From Cephalopachus bancanus (Eukaryota > Chordata > Mammalia > Primates > Tarsiidae), in assembly GCA_027257055.1 (NCBI GenBank), contig JAPVLO010000019.1, forward strand, positions 15,612,501-15,676,500: a stretch of DNA of 64,000 nt, read 5' to 3'. Below the pieces are notes generated by a model. It made no database searches and was not told the DNA's origin. It was given only the letters and a program-made list of their open reading frames with translations. The translations under genes were made by a program, and so were the position numbers. This document shows positions 37,190 through 47,869 of this stretch, piece by piece (positions within the stretch are counted from its first letter, which is position 1; every line of letters begins with the position of its first letter).

Positions 37190-38980
37190 AAGGATGGCCT
37201 GTGATTACCTTGGGAACCAGAATGATTTGTGCTAGAAAATTTTCAATATTGGTTTATTGTTGAATTCATAGAAAAATTTTAGTGGTAGATAGTAAATAAA
37301 ATATTATAGGAAAACTTATTGTCTATAAAGTATATTAAACATTGTTGGCTAATTGACTAGTATAATGTGAATCACAGTTTCTTTTGGAAGACTTAAGATG
37401 TCATGGAGCTAGGTGATTTTTCCTCAATAGAATCTTCCTCTCATCTTTTATTTTGTCTTCCAGTTATGTTATTTTACTTCCTTCCATATTTTGCCATAAG
37501 AGAAAGAACTTAAACTTCTTTGTATAGATCTGGGTTGAAATGCTGTATATACTGGGTGAATTACCTTTTAAATATATAGCTCTGATTTCTCAGAGGTAAA
37601 ATAGGGATATATAATTCAGTGCCAGACCTAGAGTAAACACCCAGCAAATATTTATTATATGGTTGATTAATAATGTCAGTAATGTTTTTGGTACTGGATC
37701 AACATTTAATTCAAGTTTTTCTTCCATAGTGTTCTATTTTCCCTCAAAAGTGTTTGTGTTTTCATCTTGCTTTATTTTCCTGTAGCTTGAATTCTGGCCC
37801 CACTGTCATCTGCTTGCTCTTTACATGATTAAATATTGTAGGATATCAGATGCCACAGATGTAACAATGTGTCTGGTCCTTCAGAATCTGAATCCCTACT
37901 TCTCTATAACTCAGACTTTTTGTTTGTGGATTCCAGTATCAGAGCTAGAATTTAAACTGCAGACTTGTTCTTAAATTCTTCTTCCTTTTCAACTTATGAT
38001 CATTGTAATAAATTTAAGAGAAAGGCAGGGATTCAAATGGAGAAATTTAAGTTAAGAGAATAATTTACATTGGAGCATGGGTATTTTATGCAGTGATGTA
38101 ACAATTGAGACATACTGGTGTGGATGAATTTTCTAGCAAGAGGTGATATGAGACCTAGCCTTAGTAGAAAGGATGAAAGATATATTTCAATATTTGACAG
38201 CTTTCCATCTTCCTTGCTGTATTGGTCCTGTTCAGCTGGGCTGCCATTTCATGTCAAGTCATGTCTGGTATCTTGGGCAGAAAAGACTTTCTCACATTCT
38301 GACCAAGACCATGCCAATGGAGAAGTTGGCAAGAAACTCCAACCAGAACAAGATGTGTCTCAAGGAAAGTAATACAGTTTTGTACAAATGAGTCAATGAA
38401 GTTAAGTTGCATAATGAGTATCCTCAAACCCAATGCAATTATATTTTCTTGAATATATCTATCACATATTTAAAAAAACCCAAATATGTTCAAAGAGATT
38501 CAAAGATATAAACGTTAGCTTCCAGACTGAAGACTCCTGCTCTTCATATGCAAGTTAACTTTTCTGAAACAAAACATAAATGACTGAAGGAGAAGAATCT
38601 CATCATTTTATTTTTGCCAGATTTTTTACTTGGCTATTAGCTCTTTGTGTTTGTTTAACTACTGTGTCTTTTTTTTTTTTGGTGGTCCCTTGACAATTAG
38701 GATGTGCCACATCCTATCAGAATCCCAAGACGAGTAAGTTATATCTACCTTACTCTAGATATAGCTGGAAAAGCTGGGATGCTGGATGTATATTCCAATT
38801 CCTTCTATTCTCACAGTGAGCAATTTACCTCCCACTCTGCACTAAGCCAAGGAGAGATTGAGGCAAATGCCTGCACTAGTGTTCGGGCTGTATTCTCTGA
38901 TCCCAGGGAGACAGCTGCTTGAATTTGGCCCATTGTTTATCTACTTTGTTTTTTTTTGTGGACAGGGTCACTCAGGAATG
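37190..38980. other. NAT 3' flank
   Basis: Mostly unique AT-rich sequence. 37580-37675 ('ctcagaggtaaaatagggat', 'agcaaatatttattatatgg') looks like a MIR or L2 remnant. Overlapping frames 38118-38391 and 38704-38922 have no recognisable domain. Confidence 0.45.
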
Positions 38981-39935
38981 CAAAGCCTCTTTGACTCCCA
39001 GAACTAGGTAATTAAGGAGACAATTTCTTGGGTGGGAGCTATAAAAGTGTGGTCCTTGGTATGTTGATAAACTCCTTCAAGGAAACATGAGAAGACCAGG
39101 ATTTATTTCTGGGACCAGCTAGAGGAAAGGTTCAGGAAGTGCCAAGCTCTGGCTCAGGCTGTCAGAGGGCTATGGTTTGTCTACTCCATTAGCTCACCAG
39201 TGCAGGTTCATTTGAAGTCGGGTTGTCAAGTAGCCACTGGAAGAATACGCAGTAAACCCATTCTGGAGAGAAAATAGGAGCTTCACATTCTAGTCCCTTT
39301 TCTGCACTGTACCCTGGAGACATAGCACCTGGAAGTGCTCACACACCCATTGGAAGTCACCTCTTTGCTTTATGGTCAAGACAGACTTACATATACCTCA
39401 TCCCTTCTACTTGCAGAGCTAGAGGGTTTTTAGGATGAAGTCATTCAGGTGGTAGTTACAAAAGTTGAAATGCTTAATGCATGGCATGAACATTTTCGTT
39501 TTCTGCTAAGAAACCCTGAACTGCATTTTTGGAGCGCTTTCCCTGCACTGATTCCAGAAAATAAAGCCCTTTTGGGGTTTGCATGCTCATATAAAACCAC
39601 CCTTTTTAAAATGTGGTATATAGAAACTTCATATGCCAGGTTCCCATTATTCCCCAAACTAGGGGGTTTAGAATACAGTCCCTCATGTGGAGGCTGTGAA
39701 ATTTGAGACACTCAATGTGAGCACAAACTCTTCCAGGAAGGATTAATAAACCTGGAGTGATCACTGGTGTGATCCAAGGGAGAAGGCTCAGAAAGTGCTG
39801 ATCTGCTTCTCAAGTGGACTACTACTTGTCTGCTCCTTTACTCTCCAGTGCAAGCTGGTTAGATATAGGCCACCAAGTAGCCACTAGAAGAGTGTGTCAT
39901 AAACCCAATCGAGGAAGTAACAGAAAGCTGCAATT

Positions 39936-40215
39936 TTTTTCTTTTTGAATTGGAGTCTTTCTTTGGCACCCAGGCTGGAGTGCATTGGCACAATCATAGC
40001 TCACTGTAGCCTCAACTTCCTGGGATCCTTCCACCATAACCTCCCAAGTAACTGGGACTATAGACATGCACCACCACACCTGGCTTTTTTTTTTTTCTGT
40101 AGAGACGGCATCTTGCTATGTTTCCTAAGCTGGTCTCAAACTCCTGGCCTCAAGCAATTCTCCTGCCTCAGTCCCCATAATTGTTGGGATTACACTTTGT
40201 GCCATCATGCCCAGC
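39936..40215 (-). mobile_element. Older Alu SINE, antisense
   Basis: 'gaattggagtctttctttgg' through 'ttgtgccatcatgcccagc'. It is diverged and J-like, and lies in the tandem L1 unit. Confidence 0.9.
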
Positions 40216-40222
40216 AAAGTTG

Positions 40223-40347
40223 CTGTTTTTTGGTTTTGTTTTTGTTTTTGTTTGAGTCAGAGGAGTGTAGTTGCATGCTCCTGGCCACAGCAGCCTTGAC
40301 CTGCTGAACTCAGGTGACCCTTCCACCTCAGCCTTCCAAGTAGCTGG
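40223..40347 (-). mobile_element. Single right-arm Alu fragment, antisense
   Basis: A T/G-rich tail ((TTTTTG)n), 'tgagtcagaggagtgtagtt' and 'ccttccaagtagctgg'. The duplication aaagttg lies at 40216-40222 and 40348-40354, so it inserted independently as a 5'-truncated copy beside the previous Alu. Confidence 0.85.
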
Positions 40348-41231
40348 AAAGTTGTATTTTTTAACCCCTCTTGTGCATTGCTCCTGGGAAATAAAATCCC
40401 TGGAAATGCTTGTGCACCTGTATAAAACCACTACTTGTTCCTGTGATTTAGAGAGACTTGTGTATGTCTAATCCCTTCCACTTCAGATCTAGGAGGTTTA
40501 GGATGCAGTCCTTGGGTAGAAGATATAATAGTGGAATGCTCAACACGTGAGAAAACTCCTTCCAGTAGGGATCAATACACCTAGAGTTATTGCTGACAAA
40601 ACTGGGAGAGGCAGTTGTCTTATCTAATGTTTAGAAACCAACACCAAGGATCAACAAAAATAAAGAAACAGGGAAATATATTCCAAATGAAAGAACAAAG
40701 TAAATATTCAAAGGCTGACACAACTGACAGGGAATTCAAAATAATGGTTATATAGATGCTCACTGAGGTCAGCAGAGCAATCTAAGAACACACTGAGAAT
40801 TTTAACAAGAAAATGGAAAGGAAAAAAAGTATAGAGTTAAAGGATACCATAACTGAACTGAAGAATCCAATAGAAGGGTTCAATAGCAGACTAGAACATG
40901 CAGAAGAGAGGATCAGTGAACTCAAAGGTCACTGAAAGACATTCAGTTTGAGGAGCAAAAAGAATCAAATAGACTAAAGACAGTTTAAGAAACCTATGGA
41001 ACACCATCAGGTAAAACAACATACACATTATTGATGTTCTGGAAGAAGAACAGAGAAAATGACATTAAACTTACTCAAAGAATTAATGGCAAGGAAGTTC
41101 CCAAACCTGTGGAAGGAAATGAAATTCTGATCCAGGAAGCCTGTAGACATCAAATAAGGTGATTTCAAAGACACACACACTGAGAAAGATTATAATCAAA
41201 TTGTCAAAAGTTAAAGACCCATATAGTGATA

Positions 41232-41425
41232 TTCCATCTCTACAAAAAAAAGTTACAAAATTTGTTGGATGTAGTGGAGCACCTGTAATCCCAGCTGATA
41301 GGGAAAGTGAGGCAAGAAGATTGCTTGAGCCTAGGAGTTAGAGGGCTGCAGTGAGCCAAGATGGCGCCACTGAACTCCAGTCTGAGTGGCTGTGCAAGAC
41401 TGTCTCAAAAAAAAGAGAAAAAGCT
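41232..41425 (+). mobile_element. Alu SINE, 5'-truncated, sense
   Basis: 'ccatctctacaaaaaaaagt', 'cacctgtaatcccagctgat', 'gctgcagtgagccaagatgg', then an A-rich tail. Confidence 0.88.
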
Positions 41426-42008
41426 AGAGACAGAGAGAGAGCTTGAAAGCAGCAGAAGAAATGCAAGTTGTTACATACAAGGGAACTCTGATGACATTAT
41501 CAGCAGATTTATCAGCAGAAACTTCGTATGGTACAAGGGAATGAGATGACATATACAAAATCCTGGGGAGAGGAGGAGTCAAACAAGAATACTAAACCCA
41601 GCAATCCTGTCTTTCAAAACTGAAGGAATGATAAATATTTTCTCACACAAACAAAAACTGAGTTTATCACCACTAGACCTGCATTAAAAAATATTTTAAA
41701 GGAAATTATTTAAAATGAATGAATAGGATGCTAATTATAACATGAAAACATATAAAAGTATAAAACTCACTGGTAAGAGTAAAAACACTGCCAAATCCAG
41801 AATACTCTAGTACTATCATGACAATAGGTAAATCAATTATATCTTTAGTATAAAGGTTGAAAGTCAAAGCTATTAAAAATGACTAAAGCTACAATAATTT
41901 TTTAAAAGATATGAAATAAAAATGTATAAATTGTGGCATCAAAACCTAAGAATTAGGGGGGAAAGGAGTAAAAGTGAAGATGTTGTGTATGTGATTAAAA
42001 TTAAGTTG

Positions 42009-42620
42009 TTAACAGCACTATTCACAATATGCAAAACATGGAATCAGCCTAAGTGTAGATCAATGGATGAACGATTTTTAACATTTGGTAACATATACAC
42101 AATTGAATGTTGCTGAATCATTAAAAAAATGAAATCTTGTCACTTGAATATTGCTGAATCATTTAAAAAATGAAATCTTATCATTTGCCACAGTATATAT
42201 GGAATCAGAAGACATTATGTTTAGTAAAATAAGCCAAGCATAGAAAGACAAATATCACATGTTCTTACTCATATATGGGAGCTAAAATATTTGATCTTAG
42301 GGAAGTAGAGAATAGAATAGTGTTTATCAGAAGAAAGTATAGGGATGAGGGGAATAAAGAGAGATTGATTCGTTGGTACAAAAATACAATTAGATAATAA
42401 ACAATTTATTGTGTTCCATGGGACAGTAGTTGAAAATAATGTATGTTTCAAAATAGCTAGAAGAGAACATTTGGAATGCTACTAGCACCACAAGCGATAA
42501 ATATTTAAGATATTAGATATCCTAATTGCCCTGAGTTTTTCATTACACATTGAATGCATGTATCACAATATCCATGTACCTCATACATATGTATACTTAT
42601 TATGTATAAATAAGTAAATA
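42009..42620 (+). mobile_element. L1 3' end nested in the ancient L1M
   Basis: 'cactattcacaatatgcaaa', 'cctaagtgtagatcaatgga', 'atcacatgttcttactcata', then a 3'UTR ending 'tacttattatgtataaataa'. On the right the host L1M resumes with 'ttataagtataagatgtttt', which parallels 7795-7815. An internal ~45-bp tandem duplication ('ttgctgaatcatt', 42111 and 42152) is present. Confidence 0.8.
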
Positions 42621-44135
42621 TTTAAAAACTATCAACTTAAATAGCTTATTATAAGTATAAGATGTTTTATGTAAGCCTCAGAGTAACCATAAATCAAAAG
42701 CCTATAATGCCAAAGATGAAAAGAAAAGGCATATAGTATACCACTATAGGAGGCCATCAAACCACAGTAAGAAAATAAGAGAGGGAGAAAAGAACAAAGG
42801 ATCTAAAAAAAAAACCAGAAAACAACTAACAAAATGACACTAGTAAGTTCTTACTTATCCATAATTACTTTGAATGTAAAGAGATTTAATTTTCCAACAA
42901 AAATCATAGAGTGGTTGAATAAATAAAAAGCAAAACCCAATTATATGCTGCCCATAAGAGACTCATTTTACTTCTAAGGAAACACACAGATTGAAAGTGA
43001 AAAGATAGAAAAGTATCCCATGCAAATGGAAACCAAAAACAAACAAACAAAACTAGGACTAACTATACTTAGATAAAATAGACGTTAGATCAAAATTTGT
43101 AAAAAGACACAAAGAAGGTCATTACATAACGATAAAGGAATGAATACAGTAAGAGGACCTAACAATTATAAATACATTTGCACCCAACATTAGAACACCT
43201 AAATATATGAAACAATTATTAATAAATCTGAAGAGCAAAATAGACTATGACAATAGTAGAAGAATTCAACACCCTATTTTCAGCAATGGGTAGATCATCC
43301 AGGCAAAATATCAACAAGGAAATTTTGGATTTAAACTACACTCTACAGCAAATGAACCTAACAGACATAAAGAACATTCCACCCAACACCAACAGAATTT
43401 ACATTCTTCTCAGGTGCACATAGAACAGTCTCCAGGATAGATAATATTTTAGGCCACAGAATAAGTCTTAACAAATTTAAGATCACAATTATATTAAGTA
43501 TGTTTTTCTGGCCACACTAGTATGAAGCTAGAAATCAATAACAGAAGTCATTGAAAAAGAACAAATATGTGAAAATTAAACAATACGCTGCTAGAAAACC
43601 ATTAAGTCAAAGAAGAAATTAAAAAGAGAAATTTTAAAATATCTTGAGACAACCAAAATAGAAACAAAGCATATCAAAACTTATGAAATACAGCAAAAAC
43701 TCAAAGAGAGAAGTGCATAGCCTTATGCCTACATTTTTAAAAAGTTATCAAATGAGTAAATTAACATTACATCTTAAGGAACTAATAAAAGAAGAACAGC
43801 CTACCCCTAACATTAGCCAACAAAAGAAAAATAGCAAAGATCAGAGCATATGTAAAGGAAATAGAAACTAGAAAAACAATAGAAAATATCAACATAAATA
43901 AAAGCTGAATTTTTGAGAAGCTAAACAAAATTGTCAAACTCTTAACTAGATTATCTTAAAAATAGAGAGAAGACTCAGATAAATTAAATCATAAACGAAA
44001 GAGATGTTACAACATTTCTTTATATCTATGATAATGCAGATATGCAAAGGATCATAAGAGACTACTATGAACAATTACATGACAACAAATTGGACAACCT
44101 AGAAGAAATAAATTCATTCTATCAGTTGCAAGGGG

Positions 44136-44480
44136 AACTTCTTAACAGAAACTTAGAAGGACGTCTATTTTTTCAGTACTTCAAGACACAGTGAGTTCAG
44201 ATGCTGCTTGGTAAACTCTGATAACATCCAGCAGTTTTCCCTGTCAATAATTTATAGTTATTTCCCCCCTGGGTGTTTTTCAGTATAACTGTGTTAATAA
44301 TTGTTTAGCTTTAGTACTAAACTTTCACACTATTAGGTTGCTGAGTTTTAAGTGTTATTTGTTATGCGGTACATCCTAGTCCACCCTGACAAATGCTTTA
44401 AAACAAATTAACACTTCATGAAACTAGATGAAAGGGGATAAGGGTTATGAATCATTGAATGAGATATTAAGTGTGGTTTT
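44136..44480. other. No recognisable feature
   Basis: Unique AT-rich sequence. Confidence 0.4.
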
Positions 44481-44550
44481 TGTTCTCTTTTCCTTTCCTT
44501 TCCTTTCTTTTCCTTTCCTCCCTTCCTTCCTTTCCTCTTTCTTTTTCTTT
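44481..44550 (+). repeat. Pyrimidine-rich (CCTTT)n simple repeat
   Basis: A run of T and C with TCCTT and CTTTC units forming the expanded tail of the adjacent antisense Alu. Confidence 0.93.
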
Positions 44551-44742
44551 GAGTCAGAGTCTCACTTTGTTACCCAGACTGGAGTATAGTGGCATAATCA
44601 CAGCTCACTGCAGCCTCAACCTCCTGGGCTCTGATGATCCTTCCGTCTAAGCCTCCCAAGTAGCTGGAACTACAGGTGTGCACCACCTCATCCAGATAAT
44701 TTTGTTTGTTTGTTTTCTGGTAGAGGTGAGGTCTCACTGTGT
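44551..44742 (-). mobile_element. Alu SINE, antisense, 5'-truncated
   Basis: 'gagtcagagtctcactttgt' to 'gtgaggtctcactgtg'; the left monomer is missing. Confidence 0.88.
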
Positions 44743-44744
44743 TT

Positions 44745-46980
44745 AGTCTTCTTCTTTGACAAATAGAACACCAATTAAACCAGTACCACATGTATAGCCA
44801 GACTGCATAGAAAAAGAGGTTTGGAACAGGTGCCTTAAGCACAAAAATTGGGGGAATGATAAAATGTCTAAAGACAATTTTAGGCAATAACATATATGAG
44901 GAACTTCTGGGATCAGAATTATACTGTCTGATAAGCACAACAAATCTTCAAGGAGGTTCATAAAATACATACAGGTTACATATGACTTGAGAACTGTGAG
45001 TCGAGATCTGGACAGATTATAAGCATGAAAAGAATTTCCTTTCTGGTGAAGGTTTAAACTAGGTTCACAGTAGGCAAGGATTCTGCCTCTATCATTTATC
45101 CAGCAGGCATTGAATAAATATTTGTTAAATTAATGAATGAATAGCCCTATCTTCTGTTAAGTACAGTGCTTGACAAGTAGTGCTCAAAACTTGTCAATTG
45201 TATGATGGAATGAGGTATAAATATATGCTTTATTGTTGGATGGGAGCCTGCATCTAGTTCTCCTATGCCACAGGGATCAACTTTTCCACGCTCTACACCC
45301 ACATCACGCAGGCTCGCTGTAGCGTAAACTGCTTCTGTGCATGTGGTGTGAAACTGCCTGTCTCAGTCTCCCATTCACTCTGGCAAGATGGCAAGGTGGT
45401 CTCCCCAAAGGGGTAGCTGGAAAGCTCATGCTCAGGAGTTCCTTGCTTTTGCAACTCTTGGAAGTGAAAGCAGAAGACTGTTACGTGCACGTGGAATGGA
45501 TTTTGCTTGGTTTTGTTTCTTTGCTTTTTAAATTCTGCCATGGTCAAGAGAGAGAAGCAGCACTGGAAACCAAGTGGGCTTCACCAAGGAATGGGGATAG
45601 ACTGCATCTTGGCAGCAACATCACTTAGATTATGAAGAAAATGACAGGAGAGAAGGCTGTCAGCATAGCCATCTTGGTTGACGCTGTTTAAGCAAGGAAG
45701 GGGCCCATCCTGGAGGCTTTTTGCAAGGAATAGGGAGTGCACGTGGCCACTCAGATATCAGCAGCATCCTCTGCCTCAATGGGTCCCAGCAGCAGTGTCC
45801 TAGGAGAAACAAGCAGCGTTCTACACAGGGTGATCAAGAAGTCAGGTCTGAGACGATTGTTCCAGTGTCCTTATGTATCCCCCTCCTTCTCCAACCCAGC
45901 ATCTCAGCACACAGGCAGGGATTTCTCACTCCTTTGTTTTGTCTGCACCACTAAATTTTGAGTTCTTTAGGAAAAAAAAATCCAAGGGCTTAATAAATGT
46001 AACCATTTGAGTTAACAGTTTTGGCAATAGACACACAAACAAAACTCTAATTCTGAATGTGTTCATTCTTCCTCAGAGTTTAGTATATGAGTCAACTCCC
46101 AGCTTCTGGAATCACTCATTCTGGTCAGAGGAGAATTTCAATTACTGTTAAGAAATCCTACTATCCAACCTTTTCTAATAGTAAAAGGATATTGTGTAGC
46201 CCAGCTGCCAAAAGAAATAACTTCTCACTTGGCAACATTACTATACTCCAAAACTCAAGTTTCATTTCCAAGTGAAGTCAACCCTCAGCATTCTCTTTGC
46301 AAAAAGACTTAGAATATCTTAACAGATATTTTCTTTTAAAAAATTCAATTTCTTATTTTTTTCAGCCACTCAGGATTTTAGACATGAATAGATGCAGATA
46401 ATAGGCTATTGCTATTTTCTGTTGCTGCCTTTAGCTCTGATTCCATCAATCTGCCAGTCTTCCACCTGAAAACCTAGCTCTCAGGCAAGGAAGCCATGTA
46501 GATACAAGGTGAGTCACTAGTTCCTTACCACAACTAAGAAATTGGGAGCTGGTATCCAAACTGCAGAATGTTGACTTTCTTGTGACTGTTACCTACCCAC
46601 AGGGAAGCCTCTCAGTCTCTCTCCATCAAAAACTGACATATTCCATTAAAATTCAGGTCACTGGAGCAAAAAACCAGTCAAACCAGTTAGAATCTAGATG
46701 GGCATTCCATCTTTTGATCCTCTTTCTCCTCAACAATATATTCCTTCTGAGACAGATATTCTGATTTCTCCCAAATCTTTGACAAGGGTAATCCTCAGCA
46801 GCGTTTCTCTTCTTTCCTCCAGAGAACTCTGGCTATAGCCACACTGATCTCTGGACATGCATGTCATCTTATGCCTCTCTATCTTACATACGCCCACCCC
46901 TCTTCTCTGTCTTAGACTGACAGAGGCAGAAAAGGAATAATCTGGATCTCTAATAAAGGACTGCGTTTAGGTACATTCAT
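44745..46980. other. Mostly unique sequence
   Basis: No gene was recognised in 2.2 kb. 45095-45190 ('gcaggcattgaataaatatt', 'aatgaatgaatag') is a short L2 or MIR remnant. 45240-45960 is GC-richer, with overlapping frames on both strands (45293-45547 -, 45341-45628 +, 45721-45961 +). None has a recognisable domain, and the plus and minus frames shadow each other. Confidence 0.45.
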
Positions 46981-46984
46981 TGTC

Positions 46985-47100
46985 ACTAATTCTCCTTCAA
47001 ACCCTGCAAAATATATTTTATTATCTCTATTTTATAGATGAGAATACTGAGATACGTAGAGACTAAACAACTTGCCCAAAGTTAAACAGCTGGTAAACAA
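46985..47100 (-). mobile_element. MIR fragment
   Basis: 'ttattatctctattttatag', 'atgagaatactgagatacgt', 'acttgcccaaagttaaacag' and 'ctggtaa' match the MIR core antisense. Confidence 0.88.
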
Positions 47101-47126
47101 CACGATCAGTTACATTAGTTAGTCTT

Positions 47127-47540
47127 GTGGGCTTAACTGTGTCTCCCCCCCCCGTATGGTGAAGTCCTAACTGTGGTACCCCAAAATATGACTACATTTT
47201 GAAGTAGAACCTTTAAAAGAAGTGATTAAGTTAAAATGGGCCTTTAAGGGTGGGCCTTAATCCAAGGTGTAGTTGTGTGCTTATAAGAAGAGGAAATTTG
47301 GACACAAAAAATAGACATCTGAGGTGCAGATGCACAGAGGAAAGACCATGCGAGGACACAGCGAGAAGGTTGCCATCTTCAAGCTAAGGAGAGAAACCTC
47401 AGAAGAAGAACCTTGGCGGCATATTGATCTTGGACTCCTTGCCTCCAGAACTGTGTGAAAATAAACTGCTGTTGTTTAAGTTATCCATTCTGTTATTTTA
47501 TTTTTTTTACTACAGTCTTAGCAAAGTGAACTAATAGTTA
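47127..47540 (+). mobile_element. MLT1-like MaLR LTR
   Basis: 'gggcttaactgtgtctcccc', 'ggtgaagtcctaactgtggt', 'gggtgggccttaatccaagg', 'cttataagaagaggaaattt', 'cttgcctccagaactgtgtg' and an end 'gcaaagtgaactaatag' follow MLT1 LTR order. It is a solo LTR with no coding sequence. Confidence 0.88.
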
Positions 47541-47869
47541 TGAACTGCTGGTAGTAGAAATGTAATAACAGTGGCTTAAACTAAGGATTGATAAACTATG
47601 GCCCATAGGCCAAATCTTGATCTGTTTTTGTTGTTGTATTGCTTTGTTTGTTTGTTTGTTCGAGATAGGAGGTACAAGTGTGAGTTTCCTACATAAATAG
47701 GCTACATGTAGGTGAAGATTGGGCTTCTACCTGGCCCTCACTTCACCTGGTAGTGGACCAGGTACCCTTTCTATTACTACATCCCTCCCTCCTTCCCCTA
47801 GCAGTGCCCAGCATCTGACAATCCCACTCTTGTGCTAGTCTGACTAATATTCAGGGCCCACTTATGAGT

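Larger units (their letters stand above)
38985..40620 (+). repeat. L1 5' region built of ~400-bp tandem units
   Basis: The phrase family 'agaggnttnaggatg-agtc', ~30 bp, 'aaatgctnaa', 'aaactccttcaag/cag' recurs near 39030, 39428, 39663 and 40493. After removing the Alus (39936-40347) the spacings are about 400, 235 (a shortened unit) and 425 bp. Units also share 'gtctgctcctttactctcca' versus 'gtctactccattagctcacc' and 'caagtagccactagaagagt' versus 'caagtagccactggaagaat'. The array runs directly into an L1 ORF1 remnant at about 40620, so it is best read as monomer-type promoter units of an ancient L1. Confidence 0.8.
40620..44135 (+). mobile_element. Ancient L1M element (ORF1 and partial ORF2 remnants)
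   Basis: 40720-41230 is an ORF1-like A-rich region ('gctcactgaggtcagcagag', 'ctgaactgaagaatccaata'). 41430-42000 is the end of ORF1 and spacer. 42640-44135 is endonuclease to early reverse-transcriptase ORF2 remnant ('gctgcccataagagactcat', 'gaatttacattcttctcagg'). All frames are broken. It is interrupted by an Alu (41232-41425) and a younger L1 3' end (42009-42620). The order parallels the 5550-8842 copy closely. Confidence 0.8.

Noticed and set aside
45293..45961. Cluster of ORFs on both strands as a processed pseudogene
   Set aside because: No family resemblance, poly-A tail or target-site duplication was found.
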